From: Vanessa cardui | Lineage: Eukaryota > Arthropoda > Insecta > Lepidoptera > Nymphalidae | Length of the DNA: 64,000 nt | Direction of reading: 5' to 3' | NCBI RefSeq assembly: GCF_905220365.1 | Contig: NC_061152.1 | Span: 1,043,001 to 1,107,000 of the forward strand | Shown: positions 10,550-22,605 of the stretch, in pieces | How positions within the stretch are numbered: position 1 is the first letter of the stretch | Layout of the letters: every line of letters begins with the position of its first letter | Notes under the pieces: model-generated | Told to the model about the DNA's origin: nothing | Database searches by the model: none | The model's input: the letters and a program-made list of their open reading frames with translations, nothing else | Position numbers and translations under genes: made by a program

Positions 10550-10805
10550 TTTTTTTGGAGTACAATTGCTTCATTATAAATACCATCAAAATCGGTTTAG
10601 TGTTTTACCGTGAAACATACAACGAACTTAAAATATTACATTGATAATTTGTATACAAAGAGTCTTACCTCTTTGTTTCCAAAGTAGCCTATGTCCTTTC
10701 TCGGGGTCTTGACTTTTTGTATAGCAAATTACATTTTAATCGATCCAGTAGTTTTGGATTGAAAGCGAAACAAACAGACAGAGTTAGTTTAGCTTTTTTA
10801 ATATT
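10550..10805 (+). mobile_element. H3 element
   Basis: Carries the AGTAGCCTATGTCCTTTCTC word and ends TTTTTTAATATTATATATAG. The middle is rearranged. Confidence 0.5.
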
Positions 10806-10937
10806 ATATATAGATAAAGATCGATTACAAAATCAAAACATAAGTCATGAATACAACAATTTTATTGACTATAGGTATATTAACATTAACTATACATATT
10901 CAAAAAGGGTAGAAATCCGGTCTATACAGAGAGATCT

Positions 10938-11213
10938 AGACTGCTGGACTAAAGGCCTCCTCTCCCTTTGAGGAGAAGGTTTGGAACATATTCCACCACG
11001 CTGTTCCAATGCGGGTTGGTGGATTACACATGTGGCATTCTATGAAATTTGTCACATGCAGGTTTCCTCACGATGTTTTTCTTCACCGCTGAGCACGAGA
11101 TGAATTATAAAGACAAATTAGGTAAGCACATGAAACAGCGGTGCTTGCCTGGGTTTGAACCCGCAATCGTCGGTTAAGATACACGCGTTTTAACCACTGG
11201 GCCATCTCGGCTC
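10938..11213 (-). mobile_element. S1 SINE, full length
   Basis: Antisense, ending at the tRNA-like head AACCACTGGGCCATCTCGGC. Confidence 0.88.
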
Positions 11214-11397
11214 GAGATAAGATATAAAATTCAAAAATTTGATTTTATTTTGGAAATGAAAATGACGTACAGAGAGATCTACGAGCTAGTTACTTCAGAT
11301 ATGTCATCCAGATATTCTAGAAAAACCAGATAACACATAACTGGTTCAAAACGGGATTCGAAACAAAAATACTACCGTTAAATTTAAAAATTAATCG

Positions 11398-11500
11398 TCA
11401 AATCAAATCAAAATATACTCTTTTCAAGTAGGCTTTTGAATCGTCATTTAACAATTAAGCGAAGCTACCTAAGTTCGGAAAGTAGATTCTACCGAGAACC
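11398..11500 (-). mobile_element. R2 3' end fragment
   Basis: Only the terminal 100 bp including the ATCAAATCAAAATATACTCT tail. Confidence 0.7.
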
Positions 11501-11639
11501 ACAAACAAACTGACATCACATTTCACATATTTTTATCATGTAAAAAAGCTCATTAAATATTTTGAAGGCCCTTTTAAGATAACTACTCGTATCTTTATAA
11601 ATAGAAAACATTTAAAAGTAATGTCATTAAAAATTGAGT

Positions 11640-11822
11640 CAAAAGTCTACCACCGATATATAATACCTCGGACCTGAGAAGAACCGGCGAAAGAAACTCA
11701 GCGGGATATACCTAACTATATACATATATATTTATATATATTTTCATGTCCAATTACAATGAACATATTTTCGTTATTTGAAACAGCCTGGAGGCGATCA
11801 TCTTATTCCCAAGATGTGCAAA
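11640..11822 (-). mobile_element. R2-like variant fragment
   Basis: Same subfamily as 5650-6185: ACCTGAGAAGAACCGGCGAA, then GCCTGGAGGCGATC. Confidence 0.65.
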
Positions 11823-11842
11823 CAACTTTACGACAAATAAAT

Positions 11843-12062
11843 AAATATGAGACAACATCACATACATTGCTCTGATCCCAATGTGAGTAGCTAAAGCACT
11901 TGTGTTGTGGAAGATCAGAAGTAACGACGGCACAAACACCCAGACCCGAGACGACGTAGACAACTAATGACAATCTACATCGACTTCGGCCGGACGCACC
12001 CGGGACCTCGGAGTGACGTACCCATGAAAACCAATGTACACACTCTACCACGGAGGTCGTCA
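11843..12062 (-). mobile_element. S2 SINE, full length
   Basis: Complete antisense copy. Its head reads, in reverse, GTACACACTCTACCACGGAG. Confidence 0.85.
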
Positions 12063-12210
12063 AACAAATATCTTTATGATATATAAAGCAGGTTTAATAC
12101 AAGTTACAATTGTATCGTTAACAACAAATGAATATCTGTATATCAATTTCGAAGCAAAAAAATTGACATACATTCAGGAATCGTGTTTATCGACGCTCGT
12201 TCTGACGTAT

Positions 12211-12427
12211 GAGTCGAGATTACCCAGTGGTTAGAACGCGTGCATCTTAACCGATGATTGCGGGTTCAAACCCAGGCAAGCACCGCTGATTCATGTGCTC
12301 AATTTGTCTTTATAATTCATCTCGTGCTCGGCGGTGAAGGAAAACATCGTGAGGAAACCTGCATGTGACAGATTTCATAGAAATTCAGCCACATCTGTAT
12401 TCCACGAACCCGCATTGGAACAGCGTG
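12211..12427 (+). mobile_element. S1 SINE, 3' truncated
   Basis: Good head (GTTCAAACCC) and body. It breaks off after CATTGGAACAGCGTG. Confidence 0.85.
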
Positions 12428-12539
12428 AATTAGAAATTTCGATAAAAGATTGAAAAAATTGTATTTGCCCCTAGATCCCTTTCAAAGACTCTTGGAGAAT
12501 CATCAGTCCTAAAATCTAAAATCCAGGATCAAAATCCTT

Positions 12540-12692
12540 TACGATGACATGGGAAAGCGAACCCATGGCGCCCGCTGATGAGACGGAGAGGATACCGGTG
12601 GTTTCTTACAGGGTAATCCGGTGTACAAGGGCGCAATCGGCCCACAACCCCCTCCACTTCCTCGAGGGGGAAAGGCGTAGGTAATACGTTTT
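12540..12692 (+). repeat. L1 GC-rich repeat
   Basis: Family L1 (best at 45345): AGACGGAGAGGATACCGGTG, GGTGTACAAGGGCGC and CCCTCCACTTCCTCGAGGGG. Probably an untranslated piece of a non-LTR element, though the class is not proven. Confidence 0.55.
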
Positions 12693-12802
12693 TCTAGAGA
12701 GATAACAAAAAGCCTCATAATCTCAAAAAGTACTAGGAGGCTAATCTAATCGATTTAATAGTCCTAACAATCAAACAAAGTTACTTCCACATATATTATA
12801 TA

Positions 12803-13033
12803 CTAGCAACCTGCGCTGGCTTCGAACACGTGCAATACTGATACTAAATAATGAATATACTACAGAAAATATCTTTTTCTTTAATATATTATCCATGTAT
12901 TATATACAAAAACGTTCCTCTCGAATCGCTCTATCTATTAAAAAAGCCCCATCAAAATCCGTTGCGTAATTTCAAAGATCTAAGCATACATAGGAATAGA
13001 CAGTAAGCGACTTTGTTTTATACGATGTAATGA
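12803..13033 (-). mobile_element. H1 Helitron-like element, complete
   Basis: Reverse copy. Plus-strand CTAG start at 12803 and GA end at 13033, 231 bp. Confidence 0.75.
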
Positions 13034-13040
13034 AAAATAA

Positions 13041-13172
13041 AGTAAAGTAACAGCCTGTAAATTTCCCACTGCTGGGATAAGGCCTCCTCTTCCATTAAGG
13101 AAAGGGTTTGGAACATATTCCACCACGCTGTTCCAATGCGGGTTGGTGGAATGCACATGTGGCAGATTGTAT
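13041..13172 (-). mobile_element. S1 SINE, head missing
   Basis: Inserted eight bases after the H1 end. It retains only the 3' half. Confidence 0.8.
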
Positions 13173-13605
13173 GTAATTATATAATATATAAGATTGAATG
13201 AAGTATATTTTGATTTAACTCATAAAATCTAACTCAAAACAAGTCAAATTTTATTAGCCTTCCAGAACTATCGTAGTATACCTACTTTCGTGAGATTGCC
13301 TGCCTAACCCCCCACAAAAAGCAACGCCCTTGAACCACAGCCAATAAATACAACACGTAGTTATCTTTCAGTGTGTTGTCGTTTTTTTCACGTTATTTGA
13401 ACTAGTAACCGGCGTATTGTCGAAATAGCTGACAGATCATGACTGGCGGCCATCTTGTGATGTCACCGTGACTTGAAATGTCTGCGTTTCCGGCCAGTGA
13501 AAGTGTTCAAACAACTGCGGCACAGGGGAAAGTTTATTTCAACTATTAAATGATAATTTAATATTTCGACGAATTCAAATTTTCAATTAAGTGAAATCAA
13601 TAATA
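13173..13605. other. Repeat-poor island with promoter-like words
   Basis: Includes TTTCAGTGTGTTGTCG (initiator-like) at 13368 and GCCATCTTGTGATGTCACCG at 13449, shared with 15034. No ORF. Confidence 0.35.
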
Positions 13606-13856
13606 TCACTACACAGTATAAAACAAAGTCGCTGCCCCTATGTATGCTTAAATCTTTAAAACTACGCAACGGATTTTGGTGAGGTTTCTTTTAATCGATA
13701 GAGCGATTCGAGAGGGAAATTTTTGTATATAACACATGGACAATATAGTAAAGAAACACTGATAATTTTAGAAGTTTGTTATGTGATGTCGTAAACAAAT
13801 TCTGCAGTATATTTAGTATCAGTATTGCACCCGTGCGAAGCTAGGCGGGTTGCTAG
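13606..13856 (+). mobile_element. H1 Helitron-like element, complete
   Basis: 251 bp, TCACTACACAG start, GCGAAGCTAGGCGGGTTGCTAG end, A and T flanks. Confidence 0.8.
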
Positions 13857-13965
13857 TAAATAAGAAAGTAACTCTGTCTGAACTCCAACAAAAGGACATA
13901 TGCTACTTATTTGCTGGACACATGACAACCAAGACCATGAAACGAACGAAGCCGCAGGCGTCTAC

Positions 13966-14214
13966 AACAACAGCCTGTAAATTCCCACTGCTGGGCTCAA
14001 GGCCTCCTCTCTCTTTGAGGAGAAGGCTTGGAACATATTTCACCAATGCAGGCTCGTGGAATACACATGTGGCAGAATTTATGCGAAATGCACCGCTGAG
14101 CACGAGATGAATTATAAAGACACATTAAGCACATGAATCAGCGGTGCTCGCCTGGGTTTGAACCCGCAATCATCGGTTAAGATGCACGCGTTCGAACCAC
14201 TGGGCCATCTCGAC
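13966..14214 (-). mobile_element. S1 SINE
   Basis: Antisense, with small internal deletions around the GCGGAATTT to CACCGCTGAGC junction. Confidence 0.85.
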
Positions 14215-14504
14215 TCATAATCTAATCTAATATAATCATCATAATCAAATATAATTAAAATCCAACAGTGTTACATACATATATGTCGAACTGATAACCT
14301 CATTTTTCAGTCAGTTAAAATAGATTAGTTTCTATATTAAGCGTAAAAGCCTACAAATTTCATACTGCTTAACTAAAGCCTATAATATTCAGGAGAAGGC
14401 TTTGACCGTAACAAACATATATAGGCATCCTTTGGATATAGTACTTCTTTACATTTTCCTTGCAACTGAAAAGTAATACCCAGTTTGACCAACAATATTG
14501 AAGC

Positions 14505-14890
14505 CCGTTATCTGTCTGGGTAGGTACCACCCACTTATCAGATCCTACCATCAAACGGTAACTCTGTATTGTATTCCGATTTGAAGAGTGTAACTACAGG
14601 CACAAGGGACATAACATCTTAGTTCCCAAGGTTGGCGGCGCATTTTTTTTACAATTGGACATCACATACATTACTCTGATCTCAATGTAAGTAGTTAACA
14701 CTTGTGTTGTGGAAGATCAGAAGTAACGACGGCACAAACACCCAGACCCGAGACGACGTAGACAACTAATGATAATCTACATCGACTCGACCACGGAGAT
14801 CATCGAATTATGTAAGAAATAGTTAATATTCCTTACCACTTCATTGTCTATGGGTGGTGGTGACTTTCCATCAGGTGGCGGTGGCACCAA
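14505..14890 (+). repeat. R1 repeat split by an S2 SINE
   Basis: The first half ends GGTTGGCGGCGCA. It resumes at TAAGAAATAGTTAATATTCC near 14811 after the SINE. Confidence 0.75.
14655..14812 (-). mobile_element. S2 SINE nested in R1
   Basis: Antisense, preceded by a T-rich tail. The head is diverged. Confidence 0.75.
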
Positions 14891-15240
14891 CATACTTATA
14901 TTCCAAAAAAAAACATACAATAAAACGCATCAACATATACCCAACTGTTTAGTTAATCAATGATAGCAATATTTAACTTGTATCAGTTCGAAAGTCGAGC
15001 TTTTAAAAAGCGCTGATGAGAGATGACGCGGCTGCCATCTTGTGACGTCACCGTGACTATTATACATGATTCTTGATTTAAGTGCATGTAACGAATACTT
15101 CTGTTGGTTTATGATGCCTTAGTACTTTAAATTTGTAACTTTTTAATTTACGAGTGTTTTGTTTGTATTAATGGCAATAAAATATAGTATTCGATATGAG
15201 TGTATGTCTGTCAGACCGTTATGTAATAACAAGAACAAAC
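14891..15240. other. Repeat-poor island with CRE-like palindrome
   Basis: TGACGTCA at 15043-15050 within GCCATCTTGTGACGTCACCG. No ORF. Confidence 0.35.
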
Positions 15241-15463
15241 AACAACAGCCTGTAAATTTCCCACTGCTGGGCTAAAGCCTCCTCTCCCTTCGAAGAGAAG
15301 GTTTATTTGGTGAAAAACACATGTGACAGAATTACTATGAAATTAGACACATGCATGCCTTCACCGGCGCGAATTATAAACACAAAAAAAGCACATGAAT
15401 ATTCACTGTTTGGTTTGAACCCGCAATCATCGGTTAAGATGCAAGCGTTCTAACCACTGGGTC
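15241..15463 (-). mobile_element. S1 SINE, internally deleted
   Basis: Antisense. The GGTTTATTTGGTGAAAAACA junction skips the TTCCACCACGC block. Confidence 0.8.
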
Positions 15464-15512
15464 GGTTGAATGAAATAATATCACATTGAATACCATTTAG
15501 TATTACTATATT

Positions 15513-15815
15513 TACATAGTATAAAACAAAGTCGCTTTCTCTGTCCCTATGACCCTTTGTACGCTTAAATCTTTAAAACTAAGCAACGGATTTTGATGCG
15601 GTTTTTTTTAATAGATAGAGTGATTCGAGAGGAAGGTTTTTGTATATAATACATGGACAATACAGTAGAGAAACACTGACAATTTTGATGTGAATAAACA
15701 CACTTTTTGCGCATATAATATTACTTATTAGTTTTGGTTGTCATGTGTTACGTAGTTTTAAGATTTAAGCATACATAGGGATATAGGGACAGAGAAAGCG
15801 ACTTTGTCTTATAAA
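15513..15815 (+). mobile_element. Two H1 fragments facing each other
   Basis: A plus-strand 5' part (15513-15722) is followed by a minus-strand 5' part (15747-15815), leaving an inverted pair. Confidence 0.6.
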
Positions 15816-16080
15816 AAGGCATATTATTCCATTCAAGATTTTATAGATGATAAAAAAGCGTACAGTTAAAACAGGTGACTTCCAGGCAGGATACATTACA
15901 TACATACATATATAATTGTATTTAACTAATATGACTGTATTTTTAACTACCGAGTTTCTCGCCGGTTCTTATGGATAGAATCTACATTCCGAACCGGTGG
16001 TAGCTTCACTTAATTATAAAATGACGATTCAAAAGTGCTTGTAAAAGCCTAATTGAATAGAGTTTATTTTGATTTTGATC
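15816..16080 (+). mobile_element. R2 non-LTR 3' end
   Basis: Includes the ORF end (AGGCATATTATTCCATTCAA...) and the 3'UTR to the TTTTGATTTTGATC tail. Confidence 0.85.
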
Positions 16081-16624
16081 TTGACTATATATATGACTAT
16101 ATTAAGAAATATTAATACCGGTCATCTCTACCAATGGACGAGATCCTCTAAAATTCTGACGACGAAACACAAATGATTATCTTAGAGACACAAGAAAAAA
16201 AACGCCTTTTGTTGCCAGACCGCAAAATTACTAAAAATTAACGCGCCCATTGTCGATCTGAAGATAACACTTACCTGGGAATGGAAGCTTTCGAGATAAT
16301 AGCGACTAATGGGGGATGAAAAAATGTGTCAAGAGTGAACGTTGACGATGTTACTGTAACTTTTTTTTTAATTCAAGATCTGGATCAAATATACTTGAGA
16401 CGAATTTTGATTTTGTCTCGTGATTCATCTTGTTAGGAAACCTACATGTATCAATTGAAGTTGAACATTGATTAATAATGACAATAGTGGGTTAAACGAT
16501 ACTGTTGTGAGGTCATGCATTTATTAAGACGATTCAGGGGATGACGACCATTTCTAATGTGTTCCCCTAAGGGGGTGGAAAGGAGTTTCGATAGTTCTTA
16601 GATAATAACTTTTAGAACCTTTGA
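16081..16624. other. No gene seen
   Basis: Single-copy-looking DNA with no ORF above background. Confidence 0.4.
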
Positions 16625-16865
16625 AATTAAACTCAAACTCATATTGCTTTATTCAATAGAAGTATTACACTTCCTTATTGATGGTCAATTGAAACACTAC
16701 CACCGGTTCGGAAAGAAAACACCCTGACCTGAGAAGAACCGGCGAAAGAAACTCAGCGGGTTTTTTATTTGTCTCATTTATTATATAAACAATTTATGAA
16801 ATGAAATAGCCAGGAGGCGATCGTTTCATTCCCAAGGTGTGCTATGGATCATAGACTCATTAATT
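16625..16865 (-). mobile_element. R2-like variant
   Basis: Same subfamily as 5650-6185 with AACACCCTGACCTGAGAAGA. Truncated after CATAGACTCATTAATTG. Confidence 0.75.
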
Positions 16866-17176
16866 GAGTAACGTACTTTTTTAAATATACAAATAACCAT
16901 TTTGAAAAATTGTTATTTTGAAAAATAACATTTAAATAAGACAGATGTGTATTCATTTCTTCCTTTAGATTCTTTGAGAATTATTATAGAATTCTAAAGT
17001 ACATACACTGTAAGGACCGATGGGCTCTCTATTATAATGATCGTTTTCACGCTCAAATTACTGAACCGAATTTGATACAACTCACTCAGCAAGTTACAAG
17101 GAAAAGTAGACTACTTTTACACATGAATAGCTTAAACTCGCTTCATTGTATTTATAGATTCGACAAATTATAATTT

Positions 17177-17356
17177 AAAACTAGCTATAACGGATTTGAA
17201 TCGCGTATATTAATTATTTTTAACATCCCGACGTTTCGAGCACTTTACAGCGTTCGTGGTCACGGGTAGACTACATAATACCCGCGAATTTATATACGCG
17301 ATTCAAATCCGTTACAGCTAGTTTTATTTCAATGTGTAATCGCGAAAATTTAAGAC
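17177..17356. repeat. F1 foldback repeat
   Basis: Arms AACTAGCTATAACGGATTTG and CAAATCCGTTACAGCTAGTT are inverted over about 30 bp. Between them is ACATCCCGACGTTTCGAGCA, then TTCGTGGTCACGGGTAGACT. A second, one-armed copy lies at 35505. The class is uncertain. Confidence 0.65.
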
Positions 17357-17770
17357 AACATTAAATTATGATTTAATAAAAAGTTAAATTAAAACTAGAA
17401 ACAAAAAATAATAAAAAATATATATCTTAGAAACTACTAGATCGATTTTAATGAAACTTACACTGTTCCCAAAGTTTAAGTGTACCTAGCTTAGAATGAA
17501 AACGATCGTCTCAACGATCAACAATGTTACATACATACACGTCAAACTCATAACCTCTTTTGTCAGAAGTCGGTTAACGAGCGCAGATGGGGACAACAGC
17601 TAGTCTACCATAGACAAACCAACAGCACGTAACCGGTACGAGTTAAAAAGAAAAAAGCCTGATTAATCGAGAACCAGTTTTTTTTTTTTTTTTGTACATC
17701 CTGCTGATTCTAACGCTGGAGTTAGACTCGGCGAGTTGTATTATTTTATACGAATTTAAGCTTACTGTAT
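17357..17770. other. No gene; short repeat word
   Basis: The 17518-17575 block (GTTACATACATACACGTCAAAC...) recurs near 100 and 14263. A T run lies at 17679. Confidence 0.4.
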
Positions 17771-17772
17771 GT

Positions 17773-17998
17773 CTGTGGCAAACCCAGGCAAGCACCACTA
17801 TATATATGTGCTTAATTTGTGTTTATAATTCATCTCGTGCTCGGTTAAAGAAAACATCGTGAGGAAACCTGCATGTCTAATTTCATAGAAATTCTGCCAC
17901 GTGTGTATTCCGGAACAGTGTGGTGGAACGTTCCGAATCTTCTCCTCAAAAGGAGAGGAGGTCTTAGCCCAGCAGTGGGAAATTTACATGCTGTATTT
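17773..17998 (+). mobile_element. S1 SINE, 5' truncated
   Basis: Starts inside the head at CAAACCCAGGCAAGCACCAC. Confidence 0.82.
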
Positions 17999-18119
17999 AT
18001 ATTACGATTTTCAGTTTGAGTGAGTCAGTAGACATCAATTTGAATTGGCTTGGGGTGACTGACGGTTAGGAATTATTACATTATTGTTAAGTATAATTAA
18101 AGACACGTTTATAAAAAAT

Positions 18120-18416
18120 ACATTAATAAAAAAGGCATATTATTCGATACAAGATTTTGTAGATGATAAAAAAGCGTGGAGTTAATACCTGTTGACTTCC
18201 AGGCAGGATATATTAATTTAAATAATTGTATTAACTAACATGACTGTATTTTTTTTAAATGTTGAAAAAGAGTAACTACTGAGTTTCTTGTCGGGTCTTC
18301 TCGGTAGAATCTACTTTCCGAACCGGTGGTAGCTTCACTTAATTGTAAAATGACGATTCAAAAGTGCTTGTAAAAGCCCACTTGAATAAAGTATATTTTG
18401 ATTTTGATTAACTAAT
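18120..18416 (+). mobile_element. R2 non-LTR 3' end, longest clean copy
   Basis: Reads KAYYSIQDFVDDKKAW then Ser and a stop from about 18132, a 3'UTR with CCGAACCGGTGGTAGCTTCA, AATAAAG and a TTTTGATT tail. Confidence 0.88.
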
Positions 18417-18529
18417 AATATAATCATTTGTGTTTATCAATAAGCCTCTATATGAAACATAAAAAGATAATTCTAATTTCTTTCCAACTAACGCTGAAAT
18501 TCTCTGCTTTTCTCTGCTATTGCTATTTT

Positions 18530-18678
18530 TAAATGTTAAAAAAAGAGTAACTACTGAGTTTCTCGCCGGTTCTTCTCGGTAGAATCTACTTTCCGAACCG
18601 GTGGTAGCTTCACTTAGTTGTAAAATTACGATTCAAAAGTGCTTGTAAAAGCCTACTTGAATAAAGTTTATTTTGATT
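18530..18678 (+). mobile_element. R2 3' end, short copy
   Basis: Starts in the 3'UTR (ATTTTTAAATGTTAAAAAAA) and ends TTTATTTTGATTTGA. Confidence 0.85.
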
Positions 18679-18689
18679 TGATATAATAC

Positions 18690-18965
18690 ACAATCCATAT
18701 TATAAAACAAAGTCCGCGTCTGTCATCTGTACGTACGCGAAACTCCAAAACTACCGTACGGATTTTCATGCGGTTTTCTCTAATATACAGAGGCTCTTAT
18801 TAAGAAGGTTTAGGTATCATTTATTAAGCGAAGCCGGGACGCTAGTTATACATGTAAACCTTCCTCTCGAACCGCTCTGTTTATTGGCGAAAACCGCATC
18901 AAAATGCGTCGAGCAGTTCAAAAGATCCAAACGTTCAAACGGGAAGCGACTTTGCTTCCTACTAT
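18690..18965. mobile_element. H1-related pair in opposite orientation
   Basis: A diverged plus copy (18690-18844, ending GCGAAGCCGGGACGCTAG) is followed by a minus fragment (18850-18965). Confidence 0.6.
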
Positions 18966-19094
18966 GTAGAGAATTTGAGTGCATTTTTGTTGTAACAATA
19001 CATAACTAAACTCAAGATATTAATTAATCAATTACAAAGTAATTAACGCTGAAATACAAATATTAAACATCACTGTTTAAGAGTACTAGTATAA

Positions 19095-19250
19095 CACAAA
19101 AACAAAATATATATGTCTGTGTGTTAATTCCGTCTAAGCTCTGGAAGAGCTGGACCGATTTTGATGGAACTTTCACTGGCTGATAGCTGATGTAATCAGA
19201 CACTTAGGCGACAAAAATTACTGTTTTGTTTATTTCTAATATTATATATT
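19095..19250 (+). mobile_element. H2-like fragment
   Basis: AGAGCTGGACCGATTTTGAT and ACTTTCACTGGCTGATAGCT blocks, diverged. Confidence 0.6.
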
Positions 19251-20254
19251 TATATGTTTATTGATTTCTACCTAATATATTCAAAATGATGGTGACCACT
19301 CACCACCGAACAGTCGAGTGGTCAAAGACGAAAACAAACAGTCATGTGTAAAATCGTACCTAATAAAAAGTCAATACTATCAATTATTTAAAAAAAAAAA
19401 GTACCTTCGCCTCCCTATATTTGTAAAGCAATATATCTAATATAGGCGCAGCATTATGAAAATCCTATTAAGTAGCTGCAAAGGAAATAACGCCTTATTC
19501 GCTTCGACAAAAGATTCAAAATCAAATAAAAACAAAATTCGAATTCATTATCAATATTTAAAATCGAGTCGCAAACAAAATTCGACCGTATTCCAATACA
19601 ACTGAGGTCGTTTTTCCATTGTACGTTATTTAGTTCGAGGATAAATAATTCCAATTTCAAAGGATACCAACATATAAATGTTAGTTTAATATGAGTCGTA
19701 TTCCTCAGGAATAGAGTTGCGTTTGTATATGTAACACATTTAAAAGTAACTCCGTTCGAATAACACGAAAAAGGATATTTAAATCTTTAGTATTAAGGAC
19801 TACGGTCGAAAATCGAACGTTAAAGACAGCGGTGCTTAAGTCATTTTTGTAATACGAAGGAATTATTGATTAGTAAGCTCGCCGGCCAATCAGGTGCGTC
19901 TGGGAAACAAGATGGCGGCCAGGGCAGGCTCCCTTCTGAAAATTTATGTTAGCGGTCTAATTTATTACGTATTGTACTGAACCGACATTAATCTTTTTTC
20001 CTTTTATTAATGGTCCGATGTTTTATTTTAATGAAATGGCGGGAAGGGGGGCGCCATTTTGTTTTTCATAGATCTCGTAACTCGAATAATATTATTCGAA
20101 AAATTTTACGTAGAACTTTACAGAATCGGTTTTATAGAGACGCTTCGATTTTTTTTTCCTGTAACATACTTATAACAAGGCACCTAACTTGAGTTTCTAT
20201 GCCATATCATTTTTATTAAAGACTGTGTAATTGTACGCGTTTGAATTTAACAAA
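19251..20254. other. Repeat-poor kilobase with CCAAT and AAGATGGCGGC
   Basis: GCCGGCCAATCAGG at 19881 and AAGATGGCGGCC at 19909 (YY1/Pho-like), then GAAATGGCGGGAAGGGGGGC at 20031. No convincing ORF. A regulatory island is possible. Confidence 0.35.
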
Positions 20255-20470
20255 AACATTATTGTACTCAGTTACTCCTTATTACATCAGCTATCTGCCA
20301 GTGAAAGTCCCGTCAAAATCGGCCCAGCCATTCCAGAGATTAGCCGGCACAAAGTCACAGACAAAAATTGTAAAAAATGTTAATTTGGTATATGTACCGT
20401 GTATACATATGCATTGAGTAAAAAAGGGCTATTTTAATATTACAAACAGACACTCCAATTTTATTATATG
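20255..20470 (-). mobile_element. H2 element
   Basis: Antisense, nearly complete apart from its CTAG end. Confidence 0.75.
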
Positions 20471-20574
20471 TATATATTTAAACGCAAAGTACTTACGCTA
20501 TTTAAATTTATAAACCGCGGTTTTGCTTGCTTATATCCTTCCTTAGAGCCTCATACAAAATTATATTGAATTCG

Positions 20575-20641
20575 GGGTAGCATATCTGATGATTAGGTGG
20601 TACCTACCCAGACGGGCTTGCACAAAGCCCTACCACCAAGT
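20575..20641 (-). repeat. R1 end fragment
   Basis: Only the GGTACCTACCCAGACGGGCT end. Confidence 0.75.
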
Positions 20642-20704
20642 GGATCAAATCAAAACAGTTATTACATAGATAACTCATATATCAGAAAAACATTGATAGA
20701 TAAA

Positions 20705-21030
20705 TCAAAAATCAAATTAAACTTTATTCAAGTGGGCTTTTACAAGCACTTTTGAATCGTCATTTAACAATTAAGTGAAGCTACTAGTTCGGAAAGTAGA
20801 TTCTACCGAGAAGAACCGGCGAGAAAATCAGTAGTTACTCCTTAAAAAATAAAATCATTTTAATATTTAATTAAAATGATTTTTAATGATTTTTAACAAT
20901 AATAATGATTTTTGACAATAATATATATAATGTATCCTGCCTGGAAGTCAACAGGTATTAACTCCACGCTTTTTTATCATCTACAAAATCTTGTATCGAA
21001 TAATATGCCTTTTTTACCAATGTATTTTGT
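20705..21030 (-). mobile_element. R2 non-LTR 3' end
   Basis: Antisense, including the ORF end words (ATCATCTACAAAATCTTGTA). A short ATGATTTTTAATGATTTTTAA expansion sits inside. Confidence 0.85.
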
Positions 21031-21194
21031 ATAAACGATTTGAATTTACGAAACGGCAAAGTTAATAATGTCTGCGGAATTTTATTACAGAAGCGGATAC
21101 CTTACCCTAAGAAGGATTTATTGATAAGGAATATTGCTCAATAGAAGATTATTTTAGCGACAAACAAATAGTAAGTATTTGATTGATAGATTGT

Positions 21195-21300
21195 AATTAA
21201 AATGCAGATTCTTGCCGGTTCTTATCGGTCTACTTTCCGAACCGGTGTCAACACTGAATAAACAAATCGAAAGTGATTTTATGAGTACGCTTGAATGAAC
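21195..21300 (+). mobile_element. R2 3' end, degraded
   Basis: CTTGCCGGTTCTTATCGGTC survives; the tail is mutated. Confidence 0.55.
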
Positions 21301-21344
21301 ACAAATGCATTACTTGAATATAGGAAACAGATCAGTATATATAT

Positions 21345-21765
21345 CATACCAGAGCCAAAATTAGGGAAGGGCAATTGCCCTGGGGCCTCCACATGAGAGG
21401 GGCCCCACAACATATCGACGAGTTAACAAATATTTAGATATAGGTTTTTAAAGTTTGTATAAAACGAAGTCGCTTACCGCTGTCTGTATGTATGCTTAGA
21501 TCTTTGAAAGTCTGCAACGGATTTTGATGCGGTTTTTTTGATAGATAGAGCGATTCGAGAGGAAGGTTTTTGTATATAATACACGGACAATATAGTAGAG
21601 AAACACTGATAATTTCAGATCTCATGTGATGTCGTAAATAAACAAATTCTGTAGTATATTTAGAACTCATAATATAATTACTGAGCTATCCAATTCTCTG
21701 TTTCTCTAAGGCCCCCATTCCTTCAAGGCCCCGGGGCCCAGACAAATTAAAACAACCTTACTATT
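21345..21765. repeat. G1 GGGGCCCC repeat split by H1
   Basis: GCCCTGGGGCCTCCACATGA and, after an H1 insertion (21440-21680), TCAAGGCCCCGGGGCCCAGA. A related unit is at 33395. Confidence 0.55.
21440..21680 (+). mobile_element. H1 Helitron-like element nested in G1
   Basis: Contains TATAAAACGAAGTCGCTTAC to TATTTAGA. The CTAG end is lost. Confidence 0.7.
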
Positions 21766-22167
21766 CAACATACATGATTAAGATTTAAAAATTTCTTATT
21801 GAACTTACATACCATTGTAAGAATTACATTCAAAGCGCTTACAATATATATATATATATATAATCCCGTATTGTACATCCGTCCGTTATTAATGATCGAA
21901 ATCTCGGGGGGATTGAGATGTCGGCTGTACTATTAATCATGGTGTTTTCTATGTACGTAGATGACAATGTTGGTTTATTATAATAAAACTATTATATCGT
22001 ATTGAAATCGTCTGTTACCGTAAAACTACTGAAGTTATTTCGGCGGGGACATCTGGTGAGTTCTTGTTTAAAGAGGTTTTATTGATTTAAAAAACAAAAT
22101 ATATTTATATATTCTATGTGATTTGGTTTATGAGCTATGCTATATAGTGCACTACGCTCAATCATCG
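21766..22167. other. No gene; (TA)n tract
   Basis: A (TA)9 tract at about 21845-21862. No coding signal. Confidence 0.4.
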
Positions 22168-22562
22168 TTACATTGTATAAAACAAAGTCGCTTACCGCTG
22201 TCTGTGCATTTGTATGTATGTATAACCATTCCTTTCATCGACAATGCGCGAACCTTGGGAACTAAGATGTTATGTCCCTTGTGCCTGTAGTTACACTGGC
22301 TCACTCACCCTTCAAACCGGAACACAACAATACTGAGTACTGTTATTTGGCGGTAGAATAACTGATGAGTGGGTGGTACCTACCCAGACGGGTTAGCACA
22401 AACCCCTACCACCAAGTGAATCACTTTACAAACATCTAAAATTATCAGTGTTTCTCTACTATATTGTTCATGTATTATATACGAAAACCTTCCTCTCGAA
22501 TCGCTCTATCTATTAAAAAAACTGCATCAAAATCCGTTGCGTAGTTTTAAAGAGCAAACTTT
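22168..22562. mobile_element. H1 / R1 / H1 composite
   Basis: A short plus H1 (22168-22212), an antisense R1 (22218-22428) and a minus H1 (22432-22562) lie end to end. Confidence 0.65.
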
Positions 22563-22605
22563 AATAGATTATTTGAAGCATTGGAGCAGTTCCAGTGTGA
22601 AGCCA

